Shown here: piece after piece, positions 1-11,099 of the stretch
Position numbering within the stretch: the first letter of the stretch is position 1
How the letters are laid out: each line of letters begins with the position of its first letter
From: Fusarium oxysporum f. sp. lycopersici 4287
Taxonomy: Eukaryota; Ascomycota; Sordariomycetes; Hypocreales; Nectriaceae
Assembly: GCF_000149955.1 (NCBI RefSeq)
Contig: NC_030991.1
Location: 3,828,629 to 3,892,628, forward strand
Reading direction: 5' to 3'
Length of the DNA: 64,000 bases
Translations under genes and position numbers: made by a program
Notes under the pieces: generated by a model
Seen by the model: the letters and a program-made list of their open reading frames with translations, nothing else
Told to the model about the DNA's origin: nothing
The model's database searches: none

Positions 1-1129
1 CATCCTGACATTCCAGATGAACGCGACAGCTTCTGCGAAAAGCATATTGGAGGTCAAACTTCCAAACAATCCGTTGACTAGGACCTTGCAAGTACACATG
101 AACTGACGAAGCTCAAGGAGTTAGTCATTGCAGGGGCAAGCAACGGCAAAGTCTGGATAGCCCTAACAATTGTTCAAATTTGTGCTGAGATAGATTGAGT
201 GCTGGGTCATTTGAATCAACTTTCAAACCCCCTGTCCCATATGCAAGGCTCTGGACCGACGCGCCCAGTGTCTTATTGAGCCTCTTCACGCTGACTCCAG
301 AGCGCAAGGCTGTCGACTACAGAGAACAAGAGGAATATCCGAATCGACAGTTGCAGGCCGCATCAGGTTGAAAGGTTTCTATCCGACCCTGGGCACTCAC
401 TCTGCTCCTATTTTACAAGTAGCTTCGAAGTTCTCAAGACCGCCTTTTATTGATGGTGGTCCCGTATTTGCGGATCAGCCTAGATGGCACGTCAACCATG
501 ATGTTGGACACTAGGGCCCTGGAAGCATTACGGTGCACGTCAATTCTCAAGGAGTAGGCTGACGCGCAGGTACCTCAATGTGCACGACAGTCTCGTCGGG
601 TCTGGCTTGTAATTCTTCAGTCAGCCATATCACTTGTGCCGCATATACTGTCCCACTTTATGCAACATCAGCTAGCAAATCGGCTTATTAACGATCTTTG
701 CGTGCGTCAAGCGCGGTGGAAGCGGTGTACGACTGTCACCAAGAGACTCAGCCGAGCTACTAACCAAATTGCGATGGTTCTTTATCAATTATATCTAAAT
801 AAGGCTACTCGCCGAGCGTAGATTTCCCTTACCTGACACTAAAACGAATAGAGACGCAACACGTGGCCTAAGGCTTATCGTTCTCAGCCTGAGCATTTCG
901 TTAATGCTTTGCCACTGGTGAACAAGCCGACAAGACGGCAGCAAAGCTTCCAACTAGTAACAAGGTTCAGAGAGAATATCGGTAAAGGTTTGGCTCTGAC
1001 CGGACTGGTTAGGGAAATTCTTCGCTGGGGGCCTGTTGTTTGAAATATCAGGCGGCAGTGAGAATTGTATGCATGTGTACTTCTATACAAGGGGCTCTGG
1101 TCAGCCCAGCTTTGGTAGGTATACGGTAC
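1..1129. other. no recognisable gene
   Basis: I see only short open frames on both strands, none with a motif or family I recognise. The decayed peptidase gene that follows must once have had its N-terminal half around here, but I cannot align this sequence to that family before about position 1130. It may be unrelated sequence joined by a rearrangement. Confidence 0.5.
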
Positions 1130-2829
1130 CAGCCGAATCATTTCGATCATGCAAAAGCCTCTTCCTCAGGCATGGTTGTTGAGTGGTCATAGCCGTCTCT
1201 GAGATTTTGCTCCTGACAAGATCGAGAAGGCTCTTGCCACAGTTGGCCCGATAACTTTCGCATGGTTATTGTATCTCGTAACTATACAGGCAATTGGGAC
1301 CAGAAGGAAAAGTGGTACGCAGCCGAATATCGCCATGAGAAGATTCCTGATGATCTTATAGAGGAGTGCAAGAAAGCCTTTGCAGTCTGTCCCAAAGGTC
1401 GTCTGCCTGCCCTTCATCTGCCTCACAAGAACCATTTCATTCCCAAAAAGCTCGAGGTTGAGAAGAAGGACATGGATGAGTCGGCACTGAATCCATGAGT
1501 TCTGCGCAATGATAGGATTGCCAGGACAAGGTGGAAGAAGGATGATACCTTCTGGGTTCCTCGCGCTAACGTCATTACCAGTTTGAAGAACCGCTCATCT
1601 ATGCTTCGGCAGAGAACAATGTCAAGGCTCGACTGTTCTCTGACCTGGTCCGTGGCGCGGTCGAGGAGTACTCATACGACGCGGAGCTGGCTGGCTTACA
1701 GAACAACATAAGTCTCGACTCACGCGGTCTGTTCTTGGATGCTAACGGCTACAATGATAAGCTGCCTGTGCTCTTGGAACAAGTCGTCACAACAATGCGA
1801 GACCTGGATATCAATGAAGACCGTTACGAGATTATCAAGGAGCGCTTGACCCGAGGGTACAGCAACTGGCAGCTACAATCCTCCTACCATCAGGATGGCG
1901 ATTACACCAATTGGCTCAATACTCCCGAGCGGGGCTTATAGTAGAGGAGCTCGCAGCAGAGCTTTCGAGCGTCACATTCGAAGGTGTCAGACTGTTCCAA
2001 GAGCAGATGCTTGGACAAGTTTTGATCGAAGTGTACGTGCATGGTAACATGTACAGGGAGGATGCTCTTAAAGCAACCGACATGGTTGAGTCCATTATGA
2101 AGCCGCGAGTTTTGCCTAAAGCACAGTGGCCTATCTTACGGTCACTCATTGTGACCGAGAGTTCCAACTATGTCTTCAGAAAGACCATCAAGTATCCTGC
2201 CAATGTCAACCACTGCGTAGAGACTTGGTTTTATGTCGGTAGTAGAGAGGATCGCGATGTTCGAACCAAGACTCGACTTCTGGATCAGATGCTCCATGAG
2301 CCAGCCTTTGATCAGCTCCGGACTAAGGAGCAACTCGGTTACGTCGTCTTGAGCGGATGTCGATACTTTTCGACGACTTATGGTTTCCACAGAGTTCCTT
2401 GACTCGCGTATCGAGGCTTTCCTCATGAGATATGCGGACACTCTGGAGAAGATGAGCAAGACTGAGTTTGAGGACCACAAGCGAAGTTTAATCGTCCGGC
2501 GTCTAGAGAAGCTTATAAAACTGGATCAGGAGTCCCAACAGAATTGGTCCGAAATCGAAAGCGAAGAATATGATTTCGAGTTTCGTAGGCCAAGAAAACA
2601 TGCGGTCCAAGCTTGTGAATATACTATTCATTGGTAGCCCAACGCGATGCCGCCCGGATTAGACAGCTAACCAAAGCTGAAATCGTGGATTTCTTCAACC
2701 AGAAAAAAGCCGATGAGAAGCTCTCACCCGGGGATGCTATGAAGACGGCCGAGGAAATCACTGACGTTGGACTTTATAAGGCCGGTCTTGCTGCCAGCTC
2801 AGGAGCCAGATCCGTCAAGGACATTACCA
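1130..2829 (+). pseudogene. insulin-degrading-enzyme-like M16 peptidase, decayed
   Basis: The translated pieces follow the C-terminal half of fungal insulin-degrading enzyme (M16 zinc metallopeptidase, Ste23/a-factor-processing type) in order: a segment with WLLSGHSRL (about 1165-1190), GNWDQKEKWY (1290), LHLPHKN (1420), YASAENNVKARLFSDL (1600-1650), DKLPVLLEQVVTTMRD (1755-1805), VHGNMYREDAL (2040), LLDQMLHEPAFDQLRTKEQLGYV (2280-2345, here in parts) and DSRIEAFL (2400). The frame changes or stops near 1190, 1240, 1497, 1585, 1920, 2390 and 2630, so it cannot be translated. The N-terminal half with the HxxEH zinc site is missing. The 3' end is cut by the transposon that begins at 2832. Family assignment is firm; how the gene decayed is not visible. 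Confidence 0.9.
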
Positions 2830-2916
2830 TATACAACCCCCCTTTCGACAGCCCCACCCTTTCGTCAAGCAAAAAAAAAATAGCACCACCAAAATTCGTC
2901 AACTTCACTTAACGTA

Positions 2917-3344
2917 CGCGATAAGCGAGCGGCACAGACAAGCGAGCGGCACAGCATACTGTACAGCTAGAAATAACCTACCCTATAGGAATATACTTTT
3001 TAAATAAAATAGCTAAAAATCTAGAAAAATTATCTTTAAAGATAGTATAGTTAGCTTAATAAAGGGATATTTTTATAAGATTTTTCGCTATTTTATTTTA
3101 TATAGAAAACCTTAAAATACAGTGTATTTTACAGTATAAATAGACTTTAAAGTTTATAGCTATGTAGAATCTTTTTTAAAAATTTAAAAAAGTTCATATA
3201 GCTTATTTTAAGACTTATATATAAGCTATTAGAATCTTAGCTATTTAAAGCCTAGTTTGAATTTTAAAGAATTATTTAAAAACCTGCCTTTAAGGTGATA
3301 AGTGGGGTGTGCCGCTCGCTTGTCTGTGCCGCTCGCTTATCGCA
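2917..3344. mobile_element. 428-bp MITE nested in the pogo element
   Basis: An AT-rich core is bounded by inverted repeats of about 40 bp (left CGCGATAAGCGAGCGGCACA..., right its complement ending TTATCGCA). It is flanked by TA at 2915-2916 and 3345-3346. It has no coding capacity, as expected of a non-autonomous element moved by a Tc1/pogo-type transposase. Each arm carries AAGCGAGCGGCACA twice, 17 bp apart. It lies between the left terminus and the transposase start of the host element, so it inserted after that element was formed. Confidence 0.88.
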
Positions 3345-3563
3345 TACGTTATACGAAATTTGGCCAGAATAAATAGCTACCTAAAAGAAGCTTCTTTTAT
3401 TGATTATATAAATGAGTGGAGATAATTATTTTGACCTGTTGAGGATGTGCTGGGCACGCGATATATGCAAGTCATGCTATTGAAATATTTTCAATATGGT
3501 CACTAACCTCCTCACCGCTCTTTCTCGTGATTTTTGATCTTTACCCTCGACAACAGCAGAAAA

Positions 3564-5326
3564 ATGCCTAAATCACGACTTAAATGGGAATATACAGAGG
3601 ACGATATGGCTGACGCCATATTGGACATTACCGATCATGGTTTTTCACCCCCTCAAGCGGCCCAGAGAAGAGGAGTGCCCCGAACGACCCTCATCGATAG
3701 ACTTAACGGCCGTGGGGCCGCTGAAGACCAGATCCAGCCTCGCCGACGTTTGTCCAAGAGCCAAGAAGATAGGCTCGCTTTCTGGATACTCCGTCAGGAG
3801 TCTTTGGGCTATGCTCCGTCCCACAGTCAGATCCGCGCTTGCGTCATGGGCCTGCTGAGACAGCAGGGCGAACATCCCGACTTAGGACGTAACTGGGTGA
3901 TCAAGTTTATCAATCGCCGCGCAGACCTAAAGACCAAGATGCGTAGACGTCAAGAAGCTAAAAGGTTCGACTCTTTCACACCTAGAGCGGTTCATTGGTA
4001 CTTTGATATCCGGGATGGCCAGTATGGCTGGATCAAGCCTGAAAACACCGTCAACGTTGATGAAGGCGGTATTATGACTGGTTTCGGCAAGTATTCACCT
4101 CTATTACTTGTCGGTGCTTGCATTTTGACCGACTAATTCTCTTCATTCAGGCCTAGATAGCTTAGTTGTTGGAAGCGCGGACCCGAAGCGCAAGGCCTTC
4201 CTCAAGGGACCACAGACTCGGAATTGGACTTCATTCATCGAAGCTGTCACTGCTGACGGCCGCGCTTTAGTTCCTGGCATAATCTTCAAGGGGAAGGAAC
4301 TGCAGAAACAATGGTTCCTTGACGAGTTCAAGCAGATAGCAGACTGGTATTACATAACTTCGCCCAACGGGTGGACTGATGACCACATAGGCATTGAATG
4401 GCTTGAAAGAGTTTATCTGCCCCAGACTACACCTGCCGACGAGTCAGACGCGAGACTGATCATCTTAGATGGTCACGGAAGCCATGCAACAGTATGTCCT
4501 CCATTTTCCCCATCTCACGATCAGTGCTGAGTGGTGGAAGGATGAATGGATGGCCACGTGTTTTTTAAACAATGTTTATTGCTGCTATCTACCAGCACAC
4601 TGCTCTCATGGACTCCAGCCACTGGACAATGGAGTATTTAATGCGTCGAAGGCTGCATATCGACGAGAGTTGGAAAAGTTCGCTTCGTTGACTGATTCCG
4701 CTCCAATGGACAAGGTCAATTTCATCAGGGCCTACGCCAAGGCTCGCCGAGTTGGAATGACTAAGAAGAACATACTGTCAGGCTGGAGGGTCACTGGCAA
4801 CTGGCCGATTTCGCGTTCCAAAGCGCTGCGACACCCTGAAATCCAACGAGACAGGCCAAACAGCGACCCAAGAGTGACTCCTGAACCTAGGCCGTATCTT
4901 GGCTCGGATGATACTCCACAGACGAGCCGTCAAATTCGAGATCTTGGGCTGAACAAAACACCAAAGACGCGGAGACGGTACAACGTGATAGCCAAGGGCT
5001 TTGAGGCTCAACAACAGACAGTAGCGGCGCATACGCAGAGGATTGCCAGCCTAGAGGAAGAATTGGCTCGGCTGAAGAGAGGGAAGAAGAGGAAGGCGGT
5101 ACCGAATCCTAACAGGCGTTTTATGACTCTCGGGGAGACTTTAGCTGTTGGAGAAGCCATACCTGAAGGGGAGACTCAAAACGAGTCTGTCGTGGTGGAA
5201 TCTGTCTGTTCAGACGAGCGAGAGTCAGAATCAGAGGCTAGCTCGGTCATTGAAGTGAGAGAGGAAGCCGTACCTCAGCAACGAACCACGCGGTCAGGAC
5301 GGCTTATTAAAAGACCTAAATTCTAA
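3564..5326 (+). CDS. pogo/Fot-type transposase (three exons, open)
   Basis: DDE/DDD transposase that cuts out and pastes the surrounding element at TA sites. Model: exons 3564-4086, 4151-4491 and 4541-5326, giving 549 residues with no stop. The N-terminus has a psq-type helix-turn-helix (about residues 5-50), then a CENP-B/Tc5-type HTH (about 60-130). The catalytic core shows the three expected acidic blocks: NVDEGGIM, LDGHGSHAT and QPLDNGVF. A basic coiled segment lies near residue 430. I chose the ATG at 3564 because it matches copy 2; an in-frame ATG at 3534 is also possible. Intron 1 starts with GC instead of GT (GCAAGT...CAG); intron 2 is 49 bp and GT-AG. The 64-bp and 52-bp first introns of the two copies sit at the same codon. 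Confidence 0.88.
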
Positions 5327-5478
5327 TAGAGATAGTTGTTCGCTATTGTGAGATGAGATATTTTGCACATGTCCCTCATTTTGGCCGAGTTGTTTATAAG
5401 TGAAGTTGTCCATTTTTGGTGGTGCTATTTTTTTTTTGCTTGACGAAAGGGTGGGGCTGTCGAAAGGGGGGTTGTATA

Positions 5479-5978
5479 TGGGTAATGAGTATGAAAACCC
5501 GGATGCAACACTTTAGGGGGTGTTAGGTTACGTTCCGTCCTGGAGTATTTCTGGGCTCACTACTTGAATGTCGATCGAACTTTGGTGTGAATTTGTCTAT
5601 GATGTGTAACCGATCTCTTCTTTCCACTAATCAGAGTCGAGAGAAGTGAAGAGTTGGTAGCGTGTCCTTCGTGTGATTATGAATGGGACTGTCGACGCCT
5701 TTATGTACAATACGAAGAGGCAAGGCTCCCGATTAGCCAAGACTAGCAAGGTCTGACTTCTGCTACGAGAGAAAAGTTTGCGACGCATTCGGAGTAAACT
5801 CTGGGTCAAACATGACGTAAGCTTCAGACGACAGTGGAAGCATCTAATGTAATCCAGCTCGTTGTGCTCTTATGTGTCTCTATTCGCGTACGACCGTTCA
5901 AGCGTTCTCCCGCGAGACAGAGTTGAGATTCATTACATTACAGACTAATCTAATTAATGAATAGTTGGATTGGTGTAT
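5479..5978. other. intergenic, nothing recognised
   Basis: This lies between the right end of the pogo element and the stop of the zinc-finger gene. No continuation of the peptidase pseudogene is visible after the transposon. Confidence 0.5.
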
Positions 5979-7557
5979 TTATCGAGGCGTTGGGTCCTCT
6001 TCCAACATACAAGCATTTTCAAGCATGTTGGTCCATTTCCCGCTTGTCCCTGCGTGACTATGCTTGATATGCCGTCTAAAGTGATCCGCGCGAAAGAACT
6101 TGCTCGATGACCTGCATTCTCTGAACTTGTGCACCTCTTGCAAATGTTTGATACGCTCCTGCCAGTCCTGGTCCGTGGCGTGTCGAGGTGCATCACCACC
6201 AGTCGCGACACCTGTATTAGGGACACGTCCCGACCGTGGGAATTCACCGCCACAGTAGCCGCAGATGTCAGCTTCGCCAGGCCTGTTAGCAGAATCATGA
6301 AAAGCCCTGTCATATCCGGAGAGAGTTGAGCATGACCATGAGTGGCGGCGTTTGTGCAGCGATTTCTGGTGTCGCTCTGCCTCGTTCTGGTTCTTGAAGC
6401 GGTTTCCGCAGGATGGACATTGGTGTGGCTTTTTAGCCTCGTGGGCACTGATTGTTGGTTAGCTTTGAAACATATACAACAAATCCTATCATCCCGAGCA
6501 GTCCCATTCAAAATGAGACTACTGAGTTGAAATCTGACTTACTTGAGTTCCTCAAGCGTCTCAAACCTCTCGGGCTTCTTGGGGCAACATCCGCACACGA
6601 AGGAGTCCTGCACCTTAGTTTCGCCAGGCTCCTACACTTCAGTAATCTTAAATGTGCTTGCGCTCAGTATGTCCTTAGAGCAAATTGATCCTAGATCGGA
6701 CGCGGAGGTCCGAGGGCTTGGGTTGGTAAATATAGTACCTGTGTCAGACGAATTGTTAGCGTGAGTGGCAATCATAAACAACAAAAGCGAAGAGACTCAC
6801 TGGGCTTTTTGGTATCTGAACAAAAGGTGGTGTACAGAATGTGTAACTTCTCCTTCTTTGGTATGTCCATGTTGCCACGGCATGGCAGACCAGTCATATG
6901 GTTCTTCATATCCTTCTTGCCAAATTTGGCATAACATCGCAAGCAAATGACCACACCATGGTGGCTCTGGTCAACAAAATCATCGTCCCCCCATGTAAGC
7001 AATGAGCAGCATTTGCTGCAGTTCCCTCCCTTGTTGCTGAAGTTGTCGTAACTATGACAACTCGCCAGGTACCCCCAGCTACGGGGGCCGTAGTTGGGAT
7101 GTATTCCACGAATCAGGCCATGATTATTGGCGACATGTGCAACAATATGAGATATTTCTTTTTTCAGTCCAAGGCATGCTTTCCAACCAGGTAGAATGAG
7201 ATTTGGCTTATATAGTAAGAAGGGACAAATCTTGTCTACATTCTGGAAATCATCGGGCGTAACCGATTCGCGTGATTGGCTCTGTGCTGATTCATCTTTT
7301 CTGGGGCTAATTGAGCCGGTACCACCAGCAGCATCAGAAGACCGTGTAAAGCTCCGAGTTCGTCGCTCGGAGTCTGGCGGTCTTGTTTGAGGCTTTGGTT
7401 GTTTGTTGAATTTCGAGTGGCCCTCTACACTTGGGCTAGGTCTTGTAAGAGCCTCCTCATTCTCTTCTACTCTTCGTTCGGGTAGGCCTGGGGGAGTCTG
7501 TTCAAGGAATACCTGCGAGATGTTAGCTGAATAGGTAGAATCGCGGCTGCTTGGCAT
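5979..7557 (-). pseudogene. C2H2 zinc-finger protein with a premature TAG
   Basis: Spliced model on the minus strand: exons 7557-6801, 6738-6543 and 6447-5979 (474 codons, phases consistent, GT-AG introns of 62 and 95 bp). Part one has a Ser/Pro-rich N-terminus, then a Cys/His/Trp-rich region (GNCSKCCSLLTWG, VICLRCYAKFGKKDMKNH). Part three carries zinc-finger blocks: CPSCGNRFKNQNEAERHQ with SLH, CGYCGGEFPRSGR, and HKFRECRSS...DHFRRHIKHSH, ending GTSGKWTNMLENACM. This arrangement recurs in Fusarium and Colletotrichum hypothetical C2H2 proteins, probably DNA or RNA binding in the nucleus (inference). An in-frame TAG (6632-6634, likely from CAG) interrupts exon 2. Without suppression or an unseen intron, the product loses all the C-terminal fingers. 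Confidence 0.8.
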
Positions 7558-7654
7558 ACCTGTTGAGTTGAAGAAAAGTGAGCTCCATAGTTTCTTTTTG
7601 AATAATCTCGATCGTCAACCTTCGACTCCAGTAGTAGGACGGCTTCACGCGCGC

Positions 7655-7790
7655 TAGTTGTTGGTCAGCTTTGAAACATATATGACAAATCATGTCATCT
7701 CGCGCAGCCCCATTCAAAATGAGACTGCTGAGCTGAGATCTGGCTTACATGAGTTCCGCATGCGTCTCGAAACTGGAATTCATTGTAAAA
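7655..7790 (-). repeat. diverged duplicate of an exon-intron junction of the zinc-finger gene
   Basis: The minus-strand sequence here (FETHAEL followed by GTAAGCCAGAT and a segment starting CTCATTTTGAATGGGGCTG) is a diverged copy of the exon 2-intron 2 junction at about 6455-6570. It is a local duplication just upstream of the gene and is not part of the open model. Confidence 0.7.
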
Positions 7791-8749
7791 GCGATCGTAT
7801 TCAGTGGGAATATTGTCTTGAGATCTGCGATCAAAATAAGGTTATTTGGTTCATCCAACTTTCATACCAAGCCATTGAAAACCTGAATAGCAGGAATATT
7901 TGATAGCTCGTATTCCGTACCTGACAACTGATGGGTAAGTAGCATAACCTTTGTGTTGGTTACTCAAGGTTGAGGTGTTGCCGCTTGGCGGGCAATTTGT
8001 AGAATACTCGTTATTTGAAACAGGCACTTTCAGCCGAGGCATCAAATAGATCACAATCAGAATGTAGATGAGATTCGGCCGTGAAATCTTCCGCCATGCT
8101 AATGCCGTAACTGCGGATTAATGGCAACCTGAAAATGGACAACTGCGGCTTGGGAAAAAATGTTGGACGAGGAAGATGGGTTGCACCCCATGTCCCGTTT
8201 AGCGGCCGAAATCGACGCTTTGTACTGAATCGATAAGGTTACCAACCACGAGGGCCAATGAGAAGGGCATGGAAGGCGGGGAGGGTTCATTCCAGGCTGT
8301 CAACATATCCCTGTGTACATCGCGAAGCACAGCCCTTCAAATGTTCCTCATTGAAGAGCGTCCAATTGGAGACTTTCGATGATTACGCGGGGCATTTGCT
8401 TCGATGGCCAGGACGTTAAGGCCCCGAAAAATCCAGGAGAATTAAGTGGGGAAAGCCTCTGTTAGATTGGCGGCTGGGAATGGGCTCCACTTCCCTTATT
8501 GCAATATTATTCTTGTATCCAAAAGAGGGGTTTCACCCCTCTTTGACAGACTGATCAAAGAATCAAGTCGACGATCAATAACATCACATTCTGGTCCACA
8601 CTTGGATACACTCACCCCATCGTATTCGTGCGTATCTAACAGCCTCAATTTCACACCAACTGGAAGAGCCTCTGATTGATCAGAAAAACAGGACTAACCC
8701 CCTCAAAGTTAGCGAATTCAATGGTTGGAGAGACTCGATAATAAGGATG
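7791..8749. other. intergenic, nothing coding recognised
   Basis: No frame here shows a recognisable domain. The only structure noted is a perfect 10-bp hairpin, listed separately. Confidence 0.45.
8522..8544. repeat. perfect short hairpin, 10-bp stem
   Basis: AAAGAGGGGT, a TTC loop, then ACCCCTCTTT. It could be a terminator-like or regulatory fold, or the footprint of a small palindrome. No function can be assigned. Confidence 0.6.
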
Positions 8750-9631
8750 CAGATGTGACATCAAGTCAAGGCTACGTTTTCCGCGCTCGTATTCGCAGTC
8801 ACGAGTATGCAGTTAAAATCGTACGTATCAACTAATGCCTTCAGTGAGCTACCGCTTCCTGGATTTGTCTTTGGAACTTTCATGGCTTATAATTGATTTC
8901 TTTGCCAGTTCAAATTCTTCGATCTGATGACCGAAGAGTACCGTATATTTTCATGAAATTCGGTAGCGCCAGAGAGAGCCTAGCGTGACCCCACCGGCGC
9001 TACCGAATTTCATAAAAATACGGTACTTTTAGGGGTCAGCGCTGGGCAGAGATACTCCCCTTGATACAGCTGCGTACTATACTGATCCGATTTACGCACA
9101 ATGTCGAGCATACGGCTGTATTCGCGAGGCTATAAAACAGAGGGTCCCCAAGGCGGATGTCGCTATTCCATGCCACGGATTTCTTTTCTTAAGACCTTAT
9201 GATCAAGATGCATTGAAAAGTCTCGACATTGATCTCGGACTGGGCGATATAGATCTGGATTACCAGAAATCTACTATCGGGGATTAAGAGCTATTGTGAA
9301 AGACATCGCATCTTCGGATAGTGGGGTTAGCTCTGAAGGTATCAGAAAGATCCTAAGTAGGGTCATATCGATGAATAGAGCAGGGATATACAACATGGAC
9401 ATCCGGATTGATCATTTTCGTGATGGAAAATTGGTGGACTTCGGCTCATCATGGACAGAGCCTCATGCCCTTTTGGATTCGTTGAAGTCATCGAATCAGC
9501 GCGCAGCCCTCGAGTCAAAGATAGCAGATCGAGTAACGATTGAACAGATGGTGAATGACGAAGAGATAGAAACCCGATGGAAGGTTAAAGCGCTACATCC
9601 TATACGACTTCGGTCTCAGACCAAACAGTAA
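8750..9631 (+). pseudogene. FTA2-like (kinase-fold) protein, disrupted
   Basis: Pieces read in order as the fungal FTA2 family (named after the Sim4/FTA2 kinetochore subunit, but common as expanded kinase-fold paralogues in Fusarium): YVFRARIRSHEYAVKI, an 88-bp GT-AG intron (8821-8908), FKFFDLMTEEY, DTAAYYTDPIYAQCRAYG, PCHGFLFLRPYDQDAL, then GIYNMDIRIDHFRDGKLVDFGSSWTEPH. Three breaks are visible: an 83-bp MITE at 8941-9023, a TAG at 9030-9032 (probably from TGG) and a frameshift near 9285. The C-terminal part from 9296 to the stop at 9631 is still open. The true start is not clear. Confidence 0.82.
8941..9023. mobile_element. 83-bp miniature inverted-repeat element
   Basis: Two arms of about 30 bp (CCGTATATTTTCATGAAATTCGG... 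and its near-complement ...CCGAATTTCATAAAAATACGG) flank a spacer of about 22 bp. TA lies on both sides (8939-8940, 9024-9025). It sits within an exon of the FTA2-like gene between the codons for EEY, which points to a recent insertion. No transposase with matching ends is present in the window. Confidence 0.82.
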
Positions 9632-11094
9632 TAATGTATATTCAGATATATCCTTTCATCCCGATAATCCATTCCAATAATCCAAGCTATTAATTAATGC
9701 TGCAAGAGATAGAACAGTGACTAGATGAAATTTGCTTTACATATATCGTGACAACGATAGAGGCTATCAAGAAAAATGGCGACTGGTGAACCTTATAATG
9801 ATTCTGAGATGTTATTACGTCTAATGGAGCGCCAAACTCGCCAAGCTTATCTAGTGAATGCTCAAGAATGAACTCTTCAGTGCTCCCACTTAAAGTTTCT
9901 CAGCCGCATAGTGTTGTCGTTGCCGTATTGGTGACGGGTCAAGGCTCGTGATCATGTGGAATGGCTTGGCGATGACAGTGGGCTTCCAAAGGACGAGGGA
10001 GGTCTGGGGCGCCTACTGACATTCGAGAGCTATCAAAGGTTGGGCCAAGAGTGACAACGGCGAAACGGGTTGGGCTGGTACCTGTTACATATTTTGATAG
10101 TATAGTTGGTGAGATGAACGTGTTGAGAGCATGCAAGAGAAGAGGCTTGAATGGCAGTGGGAGAAATCTCAGCGATGAGGACGGGGACTAGGGAGTGCTT
10201 GGAATAAAGGAGGCGTCGTAGCCCCATGGGATCGAATGCTGAATCTTGATTCGAGGTGGGGAGGAAAGTGGGCGACAGTTTAGGCAATCCAGTCTTCGTG
10301 TAGAGCTGGCTGATATGGATGTGTCTGATGGCGAGAGCGAAAAGGCTGGTGCTGGTGGTGTACGACATGAGCAGTAAGTGAGCTGCGAAAATCTGGAAGC
10401 GATAGAGGTGCGCTGTGGAAGCTGATAAACACTATTGCAAACGACAGAGTATTTCTCTGGCAGCTAGTCATCCAAAGAGCCCATCTGGATCGTCCTTGAA
10501 GACAATCGACGGCGCCGTGCGCTCAGCAACCCCCGATACCTCTGTCCGAGAGTAACGCAAATGATCTAGGCACTCGCATTAAGGCCTAGCCCGATGGATA
10601 CACACGGGCAAGCCCCACTCTCCCTCTCCAGTGCAGAAGCTAACCAGCTCCCTCCTCCCAGCTGAGGCACACTCAACGTCGACAAAGTTCGCAAGGTCAA
10701 GGACCCCCGCAGGAGCGATCCCGATCCCGGTCCTAATTCCTACCAACACAAGCTCCTCAAAGGTCGAGTTCAAGAGCCTTGCTCACGAGCGAACCGGCGC
10801 CGTCTTTCCGGTTTTTTACGTTAGACAACGCAAGAAAGAGCAAGGTGGACTCGCTCGACCTTCTAGGCAGGGGCGCATACCTCCCAGGCATCATAGGCGG
10901 AAGCTGATGTGAAGTTTACTCGAAACTTATGTCGAAGGTGGCGTGTTTTGAACAACAGGTCTGATGAGAAGCGTCCGCTAGAGACATTGCGCCATCTTCG
11001 CTGTACAGCCCGTTCCAGGATCTTGTCATGATGCAAATCAATCAGTCAAGATAGAGGGACAGTAGTCGATTGCGGCTAGCTATTCAATCTACCT
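9632..11094. other. no recognisable intact gene
   Basis: AT-rich just after the FTA2-like pseudogene, then GC-richer from about 9.9 kb. Short open frames such as one around 9950-10040 read like coding remnants but match no family I can name. Confidence 0.4.
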
Positions 11095-11099
11095 ATGTC

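Larger units (their letters stand above)
2832..5476 (+). mobile_element. pogo/Fot-type DNA transposon (Tc1-mariner superfamily), copy 1
   Basis: The element has terminal inverted repeats of about 65-70 bp: the left end (TACAACCCCCCTTTCG...) reappears inverted at about 5410-5476 with almost no difference. It is flanked by a TA duplication (2830-2831 and 5477-5478), the target site of this superfamily. Each terminus holds two copies of CCCTTTCG spaced 17 bp apart. Inside are a nested MITE (2917-3344) and one three-exon transposase gene. Length is 2645 bp, about 2.2 kb without the MITE and its duplicated TA, close to copy 2. It is inserted in the tail of the peptidase pseudogene. With intact ends and an open transposase it may be autonomous. 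Confidence 0.93.

Noticed and set aside
5954..6511. Minus-strand 185-codon frame
   Set aside because: It overlaps the zinc-finger exon in another frame; the finger motifs and splice phases support the other frame.
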